Positions 10,891 through 22,959 of a stretch of 64,000 nt of DNA are shown here, piece by piece. This DNA is from Catonia carolina. Its lineage: Eukaryota; Arthropoda; Insecta; Hemiptera; Achilidae. Below the pieces are notes generated by a model. It was not told the origin of the DNA. It did not search any database and saw only the letters and a list, made by a program, of their open reading frames with translations. The stretch covers positions 27,414,672 through 27,478,671 of the forward strand of contig JAQMRL010000003.1 of NCBI GenBank assembly GCA_035578175.1, given 5' to 3'. Made by a program: the position numbers and the translations under genes. Numbering within the stretch: position 1 is the first letter of the stretch; each line of letters starts with the position of its first letter.

Positions 10891-11934
10891 TATTCTTAGA
10901 TAAGTTAGTTAAAGTTAAAATTTTGTAATTAATTTACTCCAATTTAAGTAATTTTATTGTAATTTGTTAGTAGTCTAAGATTAAAATTATTGTCTATTAT
11001 AACCTAGAAAGAATTGTTCTTTTATTTATCGACTATATTAATTACTAAACTTAGACTTCTAACAAATATAATTAGAATAATTAAATTATTACTGAACTTG
11101 ACTTTGAGTACTAATAAAATAATTAAAACACATGAAAGTTTAATGGGAGATATTTATAATTTATTATAACCATCACCAGAACGAACCTTTAAGTGTTAAC
11201 AGTAGGCTAAAGTAAAACAAGGATATCCTAGCTCAGTGAACGCGCAGGTAGGAGAATTTGGTTATGTAGGTATGACAACAAACGTTTTGTTAACATGAGT
11301 GTGGTAGGGGTAAATTGTGTGAAGGAGCCAGCAATGACTGAGTAATCCCCTCCGGTACACCACCAAACTTGTCAATCCCCTCCACATCATGAGACTATTT
11401 TTTATTGCTGCTTTTTAGGTTTTTTATTGGTTATTAATGTTGGAGGCTATTGTTATACGCCATTGTTAGAACGATCGATGTCGAGGTTACTTGGTCAATA
11501 CACCCCACCCTCATACTACAATGTTTGCTAGATCATTTTGATTCGTTGTAAGAAACCAGTTCCACCCCACACAGATCATGCGTGTTGCTGTCTCTCATCA
11601 GATTTCCCCAATCTATTTAGGCAACGTCCATCATTGGAACACTTCGCTGGAGGTTTGCACATCTGTACGATTGTTTTTATTACACACATTTAGGAGGAAT
11701 CATTTTTGTGCTCAAATTACTTCATCCGCACTATCGAAAGCTCTTTACATAGGCAGGTTACTCAATTTTATGTGTGATACAAGGCACAGATGTGTAGGCC
11801 TAACTAACCATTTTAGTAACGAAATGTTTTTGAAGTTTTGTATTTTAGTCCAAACCAAGAAAAAATAATTATTATGAACTCTATCAACAAATTCAACTTA
11901 TTAGAAATATTAAAATAAATATGTTTTTGTTGTT
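10891..11934. other. non-repetitive stretch, no recognised gene
   Basis: The first part is AT-rich; 11220-11560 is richer in GC. An ATG-initiated 96-codon frame at 11578-11868 (+) matches no family I know, has no visible domain and may be chance. One TAGGCCTA lies at 11795. Confidence 0.5.
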
Positions 11935-12318
11935 GGTTAGGTCATCAGCCGAAAGGCTGGTTCGAACCAGTAAAGGTTTTACTAAGTAAAACGAGGAATG
12001 AGGTGGTTAACCATTGCCTTCCTCACTGAATGAAAAAGTATCCTTATCAGCATGCCGAGCCCTCTGAAAAGTACATATTCTTCACTCTGTAAACACGTTC
12101 ACTTCATTCACCACAGAGTCTGGCTGTGTAATGAAATTCATTACTTTCAGAGGAGATAACTCTGATTAGTGTCTTTTACATCTCTACCTCTTCTGTTCTT
12201 AAATGATTCAGTCATTTAATTGGCTGACCATGTGATAAGAAACAGAACTATTTATTTTAGTCCTGCAACGAACAGATTAAGTGTAAATAATTTGACACTC
12301 CACCTGTTTGTTATGGGC
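11935..12318 (-). mobile_element. family T retroposon
   Basis: A near-complete minus-strand copy, from the tail (GTTGTTGGTTAGGTCATC) to the conserved 5' end (CTGTTTGTTATGGGCAG). The family reading frame is kept without net shift but has stop codons. Confidence 0.88.
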
Positions 12319-13066
12319 AGTTAAAAAAAAAAAATTAAGTTACTGTGTGGTTTTATATTAAAAAAGTTTTTTATTTAATAACGAAAACGATTTTTTTCTA
12401 AATATTACCTAGTTATTGAAAACGTGTAAGTTAGATTTTACCTGTAGTATCCTATCCGCTACAAAAGTTTAGAAAAGAAGCACAGGGAAGTATTGATCTA
12501 GAATTTCAAACCGGATGTTAAACGTTGCACAGTAGCAAGTGCCAAAAGGAGATTTTGTATTTTATTTTTAAACTAGACTACTCATTCGGTTCGGATTATG
12601 ATTATATTAAAATGAAACAGCTTTTAAACTGAAGTTATATAATACCTATCAGCAAGAGAAAAAAAATCCGTGAGTGTTATTCTATGTAGACATAAGAACT
12701 TCGAAAGCCAATTTAATGTAAGCCACATTCTTCTCGTATCAGCCTACACAATGTGATAAACAGTAGGCTAAGTTGAGACAAAAGATAGTAGCAGTAACTT
12801 GTACATTAGTATAAATCATCAGTGGAAGGGGTAACTACGACAAGAAAATAACTAAATAGCTCTATGTATTGTAAAAAGAAGGTAAAATCTATTTATTAAA
12901 ATAATTTGGTTGTTAGCTACTCCGATCTCTTTGAATTTTCGAAATTTATATAATTTTCTATGCAGAAATAGGATGTGGCGTTATTTTTAGGATATTTTTG
13001 TCATCAGTCTCTCGACAGGTTTCATGCAGTTCTCCAAGCTGTTCTACCTTGCGCAAGTCGTTTCAT
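12319..13066. other. AT-rich DNA without recognisable genes
   Basis: I see no gene, RNA or structured repeat in this stretch. Confidence 0.6.
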
Positions 13067-13074
13067 ATCTACAC

Positions 13075-13469
13075 AGTTGTTGTTCTTTAGGTCATCAGCC
13101 GAAAGGCTGGTTTGAACCTGTAAAGTTTTTACTAAGTAAAACGAGGAGTGAGGTGGTTTACCATTGCCTTCCTCACTGAGGGGAAAAGTACGCTTATCAG
13201 CATGCCGGACTTTCTGAAAAGCACATTTCCACTCTGCAAATGACACCTTCACTTCATTCACCACAGGGTCTGGCTGTATAGTGAAATTCATTACTTTTAG
13301 AGGAGATAACTCTGACTAGTGTCTTTTACACCTCTACCTCTTCTGTTCTTAAATGATTCAGTCATTTAATTGGCTGACCATGTGATAAGAAACAGAACTA
13401 TTTATTTTAGCCCTGCAATGAACAGATTGAGTGTAAATAATCTGACACTCCACCTGTCTGTTATGCGCA
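13075..13469 (-). mobile_element. family T retroposon, complete, with target duplication
   Basis: The 395-bp copy is bounded by ATCTACAC (13067-13074) and ATCTACAT (13470-13477), an 8-base target duplication with one change. The minus strand carries the family reading frame intact from the Met codon at 13291 to the end of the element, with one in-frame 3-base deletion relative to other copies. Near the 3' end lies a CAGCC-TTTC-GGCTG hairpin, followed by a short repeat tail. Confidence 0.92.
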
Positions 13470-13598
13470 ATCTACATACACTACCTGTAAAACCCTACAT
13501 CTTTTGTAATTTTCTTTATAAACTCTAACCGTTGCCTCCCCCTACAATTCACTCCTACAATATTACCCTGCATTATTGATAATGCATTATTGATAATG

Positions 13599-13622
13599 AG
13601 GGCGTGTCTTAAGATACGCCCT
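13599..13622. repeat. 24-bp imperfect palindrome
   Basis: AGGGCGTGTCTT and its reverse complement lie side by side with one mismatch. It sits just beyond the stop of the adjacent minus-strand LINE fragment and is preceded by a tandem TGCATTATTGATAA pair (about 13569-13597). It could be a structured LINE 3' UTR element. Confidence 0.6.
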
Positions 13623-13639
13623 CTATACATTATCCTTCT

Positions 13640-14130
13640 ATCTTCTCTATCCCACTATCCTATTCCTTCCTTTTTGTGAGATGCTTCCATATACTTTCTT
13701 TTCATCCACTCGCCTAAGAACCTCTAAATTACTTATCTTGTCCATACACCTAATCTTTAACATTTTCCTATAACACCGCGTTTCAAAAGATTCTATCCTC
13801 TTCCTATCTACAGCCCCTATCACCCACGTTTCACTCCCGTATAATGCTACATTCCAAATATAGTTTTTAAGAAATTTTTCCTAATCTGTAAATCAATGTT
13901 TGTAGTTAGTAAGCTGTTTTTCATTTCATAGGCTTTTCTAGCTTGGGCAATTCTACTCTTGATATCATTCGTGCTTCTACCATCCTCTGTTATTTTACTC
14001 CCTAGATAACAGAATTCCCTAACTTCCTGTAAGTTTTCGTGGCCAACTTTTTAATTTACCATCTCTCCTAATTCGCTCTTGCTGCTGCACAACACTTTCG
14101 TTTTGCTCTTATTAATTTTATTATGTCTAT
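13640..14130 (-). pseudogene. LINE reverse-transcriptase C-terminal fragment
   Basis: On the minus strand the translation shows KSKTKVLCSSKSELGE, then VREFCYLGSKITEDGRS, ARKAYEMKN, ALYGSETWVIG and FETRCYRKMLKIRCMDKISN, in that order. These are the standard post-catalytic blocks of RTE-like endonuclease/reverse-transcriptase LINEs. The last 70 codons read in one frame to a stop near 13645; earlier blocks are in other frames and contain stops. Both the 5' part and the YADD catalytic region are missing. Confidence 0.85.
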
Positions 14131-14149
14131 CCGTTAAATAGTTTTAAAC

Positions 14150-17035
14150 AATTTTGAAAAAAAGGATATAAAATGATGTGTTATAAGTTAGATCAGTAAT
14201 TATGACCGTACCTGATATTTAACTTACCTTAATAATACAATAAATTTGTTGTATAAGACTACATACAACAGAATGATATATGATAGAAAAGATAGATAAA
14301 ATACTACCTTACTTTAAACAACAAAAATAACAGATGACTTTTTTATCAATCATAAATATATTTTCCAAAATTTTAATTTAATTAATACTTCTACCATATA
14401 GCCCTTGGTACTCAGCAACCACTAAGATGAACAACAGTGTAAGAATTTAAAAAAATGGTTTGGTAGTTTCAGAGATTACTTTAGAAAAACAAACTAATAA
14501 GCAAAGTTTTTTCTTTACAACATTCGTAGTTCTATAGATAAACCTAAATTACAGCAAATTTAGACTAAATTCTAACAGTTGGCCTATCTAATATCAATTA
14601 ATTTTTTAATTTAATATTTGTTGCACAGACAGTTTAACAGCCTAAGCTTATTTTGAATTAGGTAGGTAGTTTAAAAATTATTTTGTTTAGAATTGTTCAA
14701 GGTTTCTATCTAGTTTTGAATGAATAGACTCCCCCATTCATTGTGCAGGTTAGGTTGGCCTATAATATTACCATCGGAATAAATGAGAGATCCATATTTA
14801 TTTATTAATGGAACAAACTGACAGTTACTGTAGTGTTAATTAACTAGTGAACGCAATTTTCGGTTTGTTTGATTTATTCATAGGTTGGTAATCCATACAA
14901 ACATCTGTCTCATTTAGTGAATAAGATGTATTAGTCATAATACGCACCTACTATAACTGGATAGCCGTGACATCATGGATTATGAACAGTTCTGCAGGGA
15001 TTAAATCTTGAAATAAGGGCAGAAATGGCAGTCGAGGTTATACGCACGCCAAAATTTCACCCTCACTCCAACAGAATTTGTAACCTGCAATGCAAAGGGT
15101 TAATGCTTGGTCACGTACGGTAGCTCTAATTCAAAATGTTCAAGTATCATCTATCATAAATTAGCCTTTATAACTATTCTAAAAAAATATACGCTAAATC
15201 TATCTTTCTATACATCAATTTAAAAATCGTCGTGCCGTCACCAGCGCACCGATAATTCTAACTGCCCAAATCCGTACCACCTTTTCCCTGTCCCACACTC
15301 ATTCAATCATTACGTTTCCTTATCCTGTTCACCAAAAAGTGCTGAAATTTGTGAGTGCCAGCCCATTTGAAAACTGACGGCTACTCTATTGCCAACCGTG
15401 ACACATTAATACCGGAAACGTGTACTGCCGGTTTAAACACCCTGGCGCCGATGCACTTAAAATGTACCCCGAATCACTCAAAGTGTACCTATAAAGCTTC
15501 TGTACTGATACTCCCACGTTTTCCCCCGAATTGACCAGAATGGATCACTTACTATAGCTTAATTTTATTTTTCATGGCGTTTCAGTAGCGATTATTCTTT
15601 TATTTTACAGTCAATAGATGGCCAACGCCAGATTTTTTTGGATGACTTTTTTATCTGAAGTTTTTTTGTATATGAATTTGTTTATATTCTAAGATAATAT
15701 TCTCGAATTCATATTAGGCCTATAATTCTCTGACTAGCCTGATTGGGTGTTTTTCAACCACATATTTTGGTTTTATACCAAAAACCAACAAGAAGTTATT
15801 AGTTGTTCTTTAAGAACTTAAAGGTACTTATGATTAGCCTTATTCGTTCTTGAAATGTGTCCATAAAACAAGTTTTCGTTTTTTCGTGGAGGGTAAGGGA
15901 GTCTCCTGATATGCGTAGGCCTACGATTCTTTGGGTAGTTTCATTCTCCACTATCTTATTCACTCTCTCTCTCTCTCACTCTCTCTCTTTCACCCTCTCT
16001 AACAACCCTCTCCCTCTCCTTCATCCGATTAGCTTCCATGTTCTTGCTGTGATTTTTCTTTAAACTTTTCCAAATCCTTTGACAAAGCTTTTTTGTTCAG
16101 ATACAGGGTTTGGATCCATAGGTTACCTCTGGTAGCCAGGCTATAATGATGTTAATATAAATTCCTAGTATGCCATGAATAGAGAGGTTTTTTTGTATAG
16201 TAGCCCTACTGTTCTGGTCTTCATGAAGTCTTTACCCGTTTCGTTTCTCTTTCTTTCATCGTTTTCTTTTCCAAGCAAGTGTTCTGAATGTTCTTCCCTA
16301 GATTTTTAATATCCATCAATTTTTCGAACTTTCTATTTCATAATTGTAAATGACTGGCATTATTATAAATAAATAGAAATGAAATAAATTATAAATGAAT
16401 CTTTACATGGTTAGCTTTTCTCAGTTCTCTAATAGCAGGCTGTACCTCATGAAAACTGTGATCTGAATTAGACTTAATTTACGTCGAATAAATAATAAAT
16501 AAAAATGAATGTATTGAATAAAAATACATTTTTGAAGCTATTCTTACTTTTGATACAGTACAAATTAGGCTCGATTCACAGAATGTTATTTGAGGCTGCA
16601 AAGTAATCGAAGACTGAGGATTAGTAAGGGAAGCGAGTAGAAGGCGAAACCCACTAGAATATTATAAATAAGAAAATTAAATGTTGATAAAATTATTTTA
16701 TTCTTATTTCACCCTAAATATTAATTTTCACACGATCAATGATACAAAACTTGAGGTTGATTTTTTTTGTAAGGTTGTTCACATGCGTTCCTCTAACATA
16801 TCGTAAGCAGTTCACTAAAGTAAATTAACTTTTTTTCAATCTCATAGCTACTTTTTATGTTACCATAGCAACAAAAGTGTCAACCATAAAGATGCGGGTG
16901 AGATAAAAATGTGTTCTATTTCTGTACTCATATTCTCTTGAAAGTGATATCAAATATCCTTCATTTCTCATCCTTTATTAAAATTTATTTCATTCAACTT
17001 CTTTTGTAATAGGCAACTTTTTTTTAATGTATGCT
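14150..17035. other. long AT-rich stretch without recognised genes
   Basis: No exon or RNA gene is recognised. A CT microsatellite lies at about 15962-15990. The segment 15220-15560 is distinctly richer in GC than its surroundings, without an open frame that I recognise. TAGGCCTA occurs at 15715 and 15916. Confidence 0.55.
15962..15990. repeat. CT microsatellite
   Basis: A (CT)n tract with one CACT interruption. Its reading as a serine-leucine-rich peptide is an artefact. Confidence 0.9.
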
Positions 17036-17314
17036 TATTACTTTCCCTTGCCTATATGAATATTATAGCAAGGAAAGTATTGTTTTCATGTCAATTTTTC
17101 AAAATCGAGTTTTTACCGGATATAGGCCTACACGTTTTCAGACCCACTGAACCCAAAAATCGTGTTTTTAGCGATTGGTGTGTGTGTGAGTGTGTTTGTG
17201 TGTGTGTGTGTCTGTGTGTACGTGTTTGTGAGAGATAGAGAGAACAGAATATATCAAGAACGGAAATCGTACGAACTTGAAACTTGAAACTTATGTTTGA
17301 TACTGCTACCGGTA
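17036..17314 (+). mobile_element. family A element, 3'-truncated
   Basis: It begins TTACTTTCCCTTGCC and follows family A through the GT tract (about 17177-17230) and the GAACTTGAAACTT block, then leaves the consensus at CTACCGGT. The remaining two thirds of the element are missing. Confidence 0.85.
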
Positions 17315-18054
17315 GGGTGTTACAGTTATGAAGATTTGAAACGACTTGTGCAAGATAGACAGTTTGAATAACTGCATCAAACCAGTCGAGAGACTGATGA
17401 GAAAAAAGTATCCTGTGCAGGGTTTTTATTATGTGTTCGTTTAATTTTTTTGATAATTTAGACGTAGACTTATTACGTTATACTGTTGACGTCACGAGTT
17501 TAGTAACAGAACAAATCATAATTTTCATTTTCATCAATTCAATTTTTTTGATACGTGAATAAACTTGTCTTTCTAACATCAGCATTTATTTAAATTTTTT
17601 GTGACCTAAATATAAAATGCCATCAAAATATATTTCAGAATCATCAACGCAGACATGTTATACGAACAACAAAAACTTTTAGAGATATAACAGACGTGGG
17701 GAAGTCAGGTGTGCGTGACGCTTTGAAGTACACTACTGGTAAGCTGGTACCTACCTAAAATATCTCGCTTGTAGGATACGCAAATACATGAACATTCAAA
17801 AAATATATATAAAAATGTAATATGTGGTTGTTTAATTTTTTCTCACTCTCTTTATGTTGTTTAGTTATACAGTATTTACGTATAATAATTATACAAAACA
17901 TATATATTTTCATACTTAACTATAAAGTTTTTTTAAATATCATCGTCATAATGCTGTTATATACATTTTATATTTGAAATTTATTAAGTTAACCATTTGA
18001 AAATAAGACACTAAGTTTTGAATACAAAATCGTATTGCAACATTATAAAAGTGG
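17315..18054. other. AT-rich DNA without recognisable genes
   Basis: I see nothing beyond AT-rich sequence here. Confidence 0.5.
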
Positions 18055-18430
18055 TATTCTAGAAATAATTTTTATTGTAATACTAAATTGTGTATTGTTT
18101 GAGGTGAGTGTCTTGAACCAGAATAATGGATTGCGATGAATGAATGTTTTGAATAGAAATTCTTTGAAATTCAAACTAGTACAAACGTTTGCTTTTATTT
18201 CAATTTCTTCTATCATGTTACAATAAAACGGAGAAAGAGTTAGAAGGGTCTCGACATACTATTAGATTGCCGGTATCCAAACAGTTAGTGCCTTTGTGGT
18301 GAGTCAGTTATTACTAGAACTGTGAATTTTATATGTGTTGTCTGGGCGTTTCGGATAAGGACTTACAGACCGGTTTTGAATTACGTTAACATACGTATTA
18401 TAGGCATACGAGTGGTAGCTCGTAAAAAAT
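18055..18430 (+). repeat. dispersed repeat R, copy 1
   Basis: Two blocks of this region are similar to 25855-26210: AATTGTGTATTGT...GAGTG with a following GAATAATGGATT-like stretch, and TTAGTGCCTTTGTGGTGAGTCAGT with a following GACCGGTTTTGAATTACGTTAA-like stretch. Order and spacing are kept. No coding function is recognised. Confidence 0.55.
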
Positions 18431-20009
18431 GTCAAATAAGATTTTAAGACACTAAATTATAGACCTAAGTTATCGGAAAATTGTTTTAAAAAAGCTAGAA
18501 GGGATATTGAATAATTGGAATAAGCCAAGAAAATAAAATGAATCGAATCAAATTCTGGCAACTGATTACTGTCTTTAAGGGCTTCAATAAAGAGCAAGAA
18601 ACATTAGGCTGACCTACACCCGCTGGATGGAAGAAAGGAGAAAGCCTGTAGTGAAAAAACTGAGGATGTGAGCTGCTGAAAGAGCTTCCAAAAATGTCTA
18701 AAGTCAATTCACGTGGTATAAGGTTGGTCCTATACGAAAAAAACAAAAGGATTTTTGTGGTTCCCGAAATATTGTTCGCTAGGCTGCTGATCTAAAGTTC
18801 AAATTTTGTATCTAATATTTGTAATTGCTACATTTGTAATTACAAAAGTGAAACAACTATAAGTTAATAAGTATGATAGTTGATAACCTCAACATTAATG
18901 TTTGCTTATTCTTATCATTTTAATTTACAGTTGATTATTTTGCATATTAATACAAAGAGACGAAAATGTAACAGGTCTGACCGTGAACTAAAACCGGGAC
19001 TCATAACATAAAAGCAAATTGTTCTGACCTGAACACAATACAGTTGAATATGACTTGCAATAAAAAAATCGTTGATCAGTATTAAGTTTCTAAATGTAAA
19101 GGCAGTTGTCTTTAAAATTTTCTTTTGCAGATAATGCAAAAGATTTATGCTCTCATATTTTTATTTTATTCTTTGGTAATTTAAATACGTAAATTTTCTA
19201 TTGCTGAAAGTAGTTTTATTCAGCCATACATTTTGTATATTGAGAAATTCGTTCGACATTTTTATAAGGAGTACGGTTGAAGTATGATTTATGAGTAGAT
19301 GTTTGAAATGTTTTGGGGTAAAGCCGGGATCAAGAAAAGAATGTCTCCGACTTATCTTGTTCTTCTACTTTTTCTTTGACTGAGAACTGAACTTTATTCC
19401 TTTTTTTTCTTTTTCAACTATCTTCTTTTTCAACCGGTCACATGACGAAACACTTGATGTATTGTACAAGAGTAAAGAATAATATTTTTTGAAGGATAAA
19501 CCTCTCTGCAAAAAACTTCAAGGAGTTTATGACTTAGACTTCAGCACATGTTGAAAAAGTAAAGCATTTCAACGTACCATAGCCTAAGTCTAATACCTTA
19601 GAAAATCTTTTACAGGCCAATTTACTTTAGTCTTTAAGTATAATACTTATACGTGGTCTAAAACCTTAATCCTTATATTTATTAACTTTGATTTAATTTC
19701 ACTCTCAAACCTTTTATTTTAAAAATAAAACTTACAATTGTATCCACTTTTGGCATGGGCTTATCATTAAACTAAGGATTTTAAATTTTAAATCAAGACA
19801 ACTCCAAGAAAATAGATACTGGATTAACTCCACCACTGATTAGGTTTAATTAGTTTATTATTAACTAAAATATGTTATTATGTGTTTTATATGTTTTTAA
19901 AATAACTCTTCCTCAACTCTTCTACTAATCCGAACTAATAGGGAAAGGGTCCACTTCGGATTTTGTAATGTTCGAATCATCCGAAAAATGTAACATGATT
20001 TTTCTTTAA
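18431..20009. other. non-repetitive stretch, no recognised gene
   Basis: The segment 18480-18750 is somewhat richer in GC and open on the minus strand, but the translation resembles no family I know. The rest is AT-rich. Confidence 0.5.
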
Positions 20010-20285
20010 TCTATAAGTGAACGTTACAATCTGATCAATTTAAGAACAATAAGCAACTTTATGACCAAAAAAATGAGTATGATATGTATGACGTGTAAAT
20101 GAAGTGTATTGTTGTACAGACTCAGGCCGACCATTCCTGAAATTGTTTGGTTGTTTGAACCCCAACCATCAAAGTACACCGGTAACCACTGTCTAGTATT
20201 CAAATACGTATAAAAGTAGCTAACTTAATGAGGATTTAAACCAGAAACCTTCATCTCCGAAAATCAGCTCACGGTGAAGGGCTTA
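20010..20285 (-). repeat. S2 tRNA-derived SINE, head truncated
   Basis: The copy matches three others in the window (28005, 52640 and 54355): the 3' block with AAGAACAATAAGCAAC, then the ACCGGTAACCACTGTCTAGTATTCAAATAC block, then a B-box-like region. The tRNA-like 5' head is mostly lost after TCATCTCCGAAAATCAGC. Confidence 0.8.
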
Positions 20286-20289
20286 TTTA

Positions 20290-21180
20290 CAGATGAGTAA
20301 ATATTTTCCGTAACCATTACGTTTTCCATGAAAGATGCAGAAGTAACTGATAAAACATGTTTGTAGTAATACGATTTTAATTAGACGTGATTTTTCTCCC
20401 TCATATGATGGCTCGCGCTAAGTATTTTCTGTAACTACAAATACGACCCAATAGCAACGCAGAAAGATTGTTTACAACAGTTCCAAAAATAAGAGGATTG
20501 AACTATAGTGCTACAGATAGTGCCAAAATATAAAAAATACTTAAGCTATATTGTTTTGATTCGGTGTCACCTTAAAAAGAAGATAGGCTAGCGAATAAAA
20601 ATAATAATTGTGCAACAAATAAGGAATGGAGGGTTTACTGACAAAACTTTACAAAAAAATTATGTTAATTGATTTCTCAAAGTTATATGATTTATTTAAT
20701 CTATTAAAAATTAAAATAGCTCTTTTTATAATGAACAACTATATTCCTGTTTTCCTTTACCCAAATCTTTAGTGCTCGCTTCACCTTCCTCCGTCTTTAT
20801 TTCACCCCTCCATTATCATCTCTATCGCCTCTAAAATAAATATTTCTTCTACATTCTCTAAACTAATATAAATATTTCCACCCTCTTTAAGACAATAATA
20901 CTTATTGGTTTATATTATTTAGTTATAGTTTTAATATTAATTATTTCTGATAAAACAAATCAAACCTTTTAAAACTAGAACTATTGAATTATGACAACAC
21001 TAGTAGTTAATAACTGCTAGAATGTAAATATTAGCTTAGATTATCAGAATAGAACCGAATAGCTATTTAAAAAAGAATATTTAAATTGTCTTATAAAATA
21101 AACTTAAACTCATATACTGTATTATAATATATCCTGCATAAAGTTGTGCTGAAAACTGTGTAAAATTGTCATATATTATT
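20290..21180. other. AT-rich DNA without recognisable genes
   Basis: I see nothing coding or structured in this stretch. Confidence 0.55.
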
Positions 21181-21366
21181 TTTTTATTTATTTTATTTAA
21201 TGTTGCATCAACATCTTGGTCATTAGCGACTAAGATACTTTGGATTCAGGAGCAGTGGGTTTAAAAATGTAAGCTACTATTTTTTATTTCCAGGTCCTAG
21301 CCGGGAATTGAACACAAGACTTCCGCTTTACAAAACAACACGTTAACCACTGGGCCACGGCGGGGC
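21181..21366 (-). repeat. S1 tRNA-derived SINE
   Basis: On the minus strand it starts with a tRNA-like head (GTGGCCCAGTGGTTAACG as an A-box region, then a B-box TTCAATTCCCGG). The body ends in AATGACCAAGATGTTGATGC and an AAATAAAATAAATAAA tail. The copy at 29005 has the same order of parts. Confidence 0.82.
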
Positions 21367-21965
21367 CAGCGGTGGTTTGTTTTATTTTAAAGTGAAATTC
21401 AGTAAATTTTTTGTTTTGAAAATGTATTCATGATAAATTTAAATGTTTAAATCATCTGTGATTCATCCTGAATATCCCCGCGAGACAACACAAACGTCAA
21501 TTGACACCTTCTCCGGGTGAATCACTGATGGAGCTACGGTACTGAATGATATCTTACTCTAGTAAAATAATGCACATCAATGTAAGCTAATGTCATTTTT
21601 ACTTATTGTTATTTTTTAACAAATTGTAATAAAAACAAAAGTATTAATAATATTTTAATAAAAGTAAAAAAAGTTTTTATTTTAAATTTCATTTGGAATT
21701 CCTCAACTGCTTACTTTTGTAGGTTTTTACTAATAATTTCGGAATTATTTAACGATCAATCTACCATTATTAATGATTTATAATTGCAATATGGATAAAG
21801 ATAGAACAAGCATGATTTAAATTATAAAAAGGTTTCGGAAATACTACAAATAAAATTTTTAAAAAAATCACCGGACTTGTGAAAAAAATATAATATGACG
21901 TGGGCCTTAGTAGGCTAAAACGATAAAATAATAATAGCCTATATGTAATCATAAAAGTGTACCAT

Positions 21966-22040
21966 TGGCCGCCTTCGTAGTGTAGTGGTAGCGCGCTAGC
22001 CTATAACGTGGAGATCCCGAGTTCGTTTCTCGGCTAGTGT
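21966..22040 (+). repeat. tRNA-like SINE head, S1-related
   Basis: It carries an A-box-like TAGTGTAGTGGTAGCGC and a perfect T-arm, CCGAG-TTCGTTT-CTCGG. The 5' and 3' ends do not pair as an acceptor stem, so it is a tRNA-derived SINE head rather than a functional tRNA gene. The following sequence does not match the S1 body. Confidence 0.65.
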
Positions 22041-22194
22041 TTGGAAATTTTTACAAGTCAAAACTCCTTTAAACAAACTAAAATACTGTGTACCACTTAA
22101 TTAGTTCAAAACTGACTTACACACCACTAATTTAATGCTTTCCTTCGCTGGTAGCCTATTAAGGAATTGCTTGAATGCTAAATTTAAGTTTTGG

Positions 22195-22958
22195 AATTGA
22201 AGACTTATTGTAGAAAACACTGTAAATGCCAAAAATAAAAATTTTCAGGAAAGCAAAAAAAAAATTGTAATTCTGGTGGTATTTCATAATTTAAATTAAT
22301 CACAAGAAGAGATTGGTTACTTTACATCAGAAAAGTAATTTCTGATAAGAAAATAATGTATTTTTTTTAAACTGCTGAAGTAAGTTAATTTCACCATCTA
22401 AATTTGTAGAGAACAAACAAAGTGCCACCAATAATTTGTTGAAAACAATGAATGTACCTTGTACATTGTTTTGTGAGAAATGTCTTAAGTACCTCAAGTA
22501 TTAAATAACTGAAAACAGTACTTAAACCTAATTTGTGGTAATATTATAAAAATGATATAAAACATATTATTAAGGTAAGAAAAGCTTTAATATTATAAAA
22601 TAGCTAAAAAATAATGATTACATGATTTTATAATATTGTATATAAAAAGAACGTATAGGCCTACATTACAAAATAACACAAGTTTATTCATGAAAATGTG
22701 TAACCTCAACAACAATTCCTCTAATGCAAAAAAATGGCTACCTACAGAATTGAGACCAGGCACTTTCAGTGATACCCACGAAAACTCATTTGGCACATAC
22801 TGGTGCTGCCATCTTAGAAATTTTTCTGTAAACTGTAGAATAATGTCTAGTACATTCAGTGTTTACTGCTGGAATACCATTGGCACATACAATCGTTTCA
22901 TATAAAAAAAACTGACCTCAGTGACACTTACAGTGTTTTCTACAATAAGTCTTCAATT
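22195..22958. mobile_element. DNA-transposon remnant with perfect 31-bp inverted ends
   Basis: The 31 bases starting AATTGAAGACTTATTGTAGA at 22195-22225 recur as a perfect reverse complement at 22928-22958. The 764-bp unit has no recognisable transposase; open frames at 22593-22905 on both strands match nothing known. A target duplication cannot be fixed by eye. It is most simply a non-autonomous DNA transposon. Confidence 0.75.
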
Positions 22959-22959
22959 T

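Noticed and set aside
21966..22040. Functional tRNA gene
   Set aside because: T-arm and box sequences are present, but the acceptor ends do not pair and related heads occur on SINEs.
22636..22905. 89-codon plus-strand frame inside the 31-bp inverted-end element as a transposase
   Set aside because: Too short, no DDE or DNA-binding motif, and an equally long minus-strand frame overlaps it.
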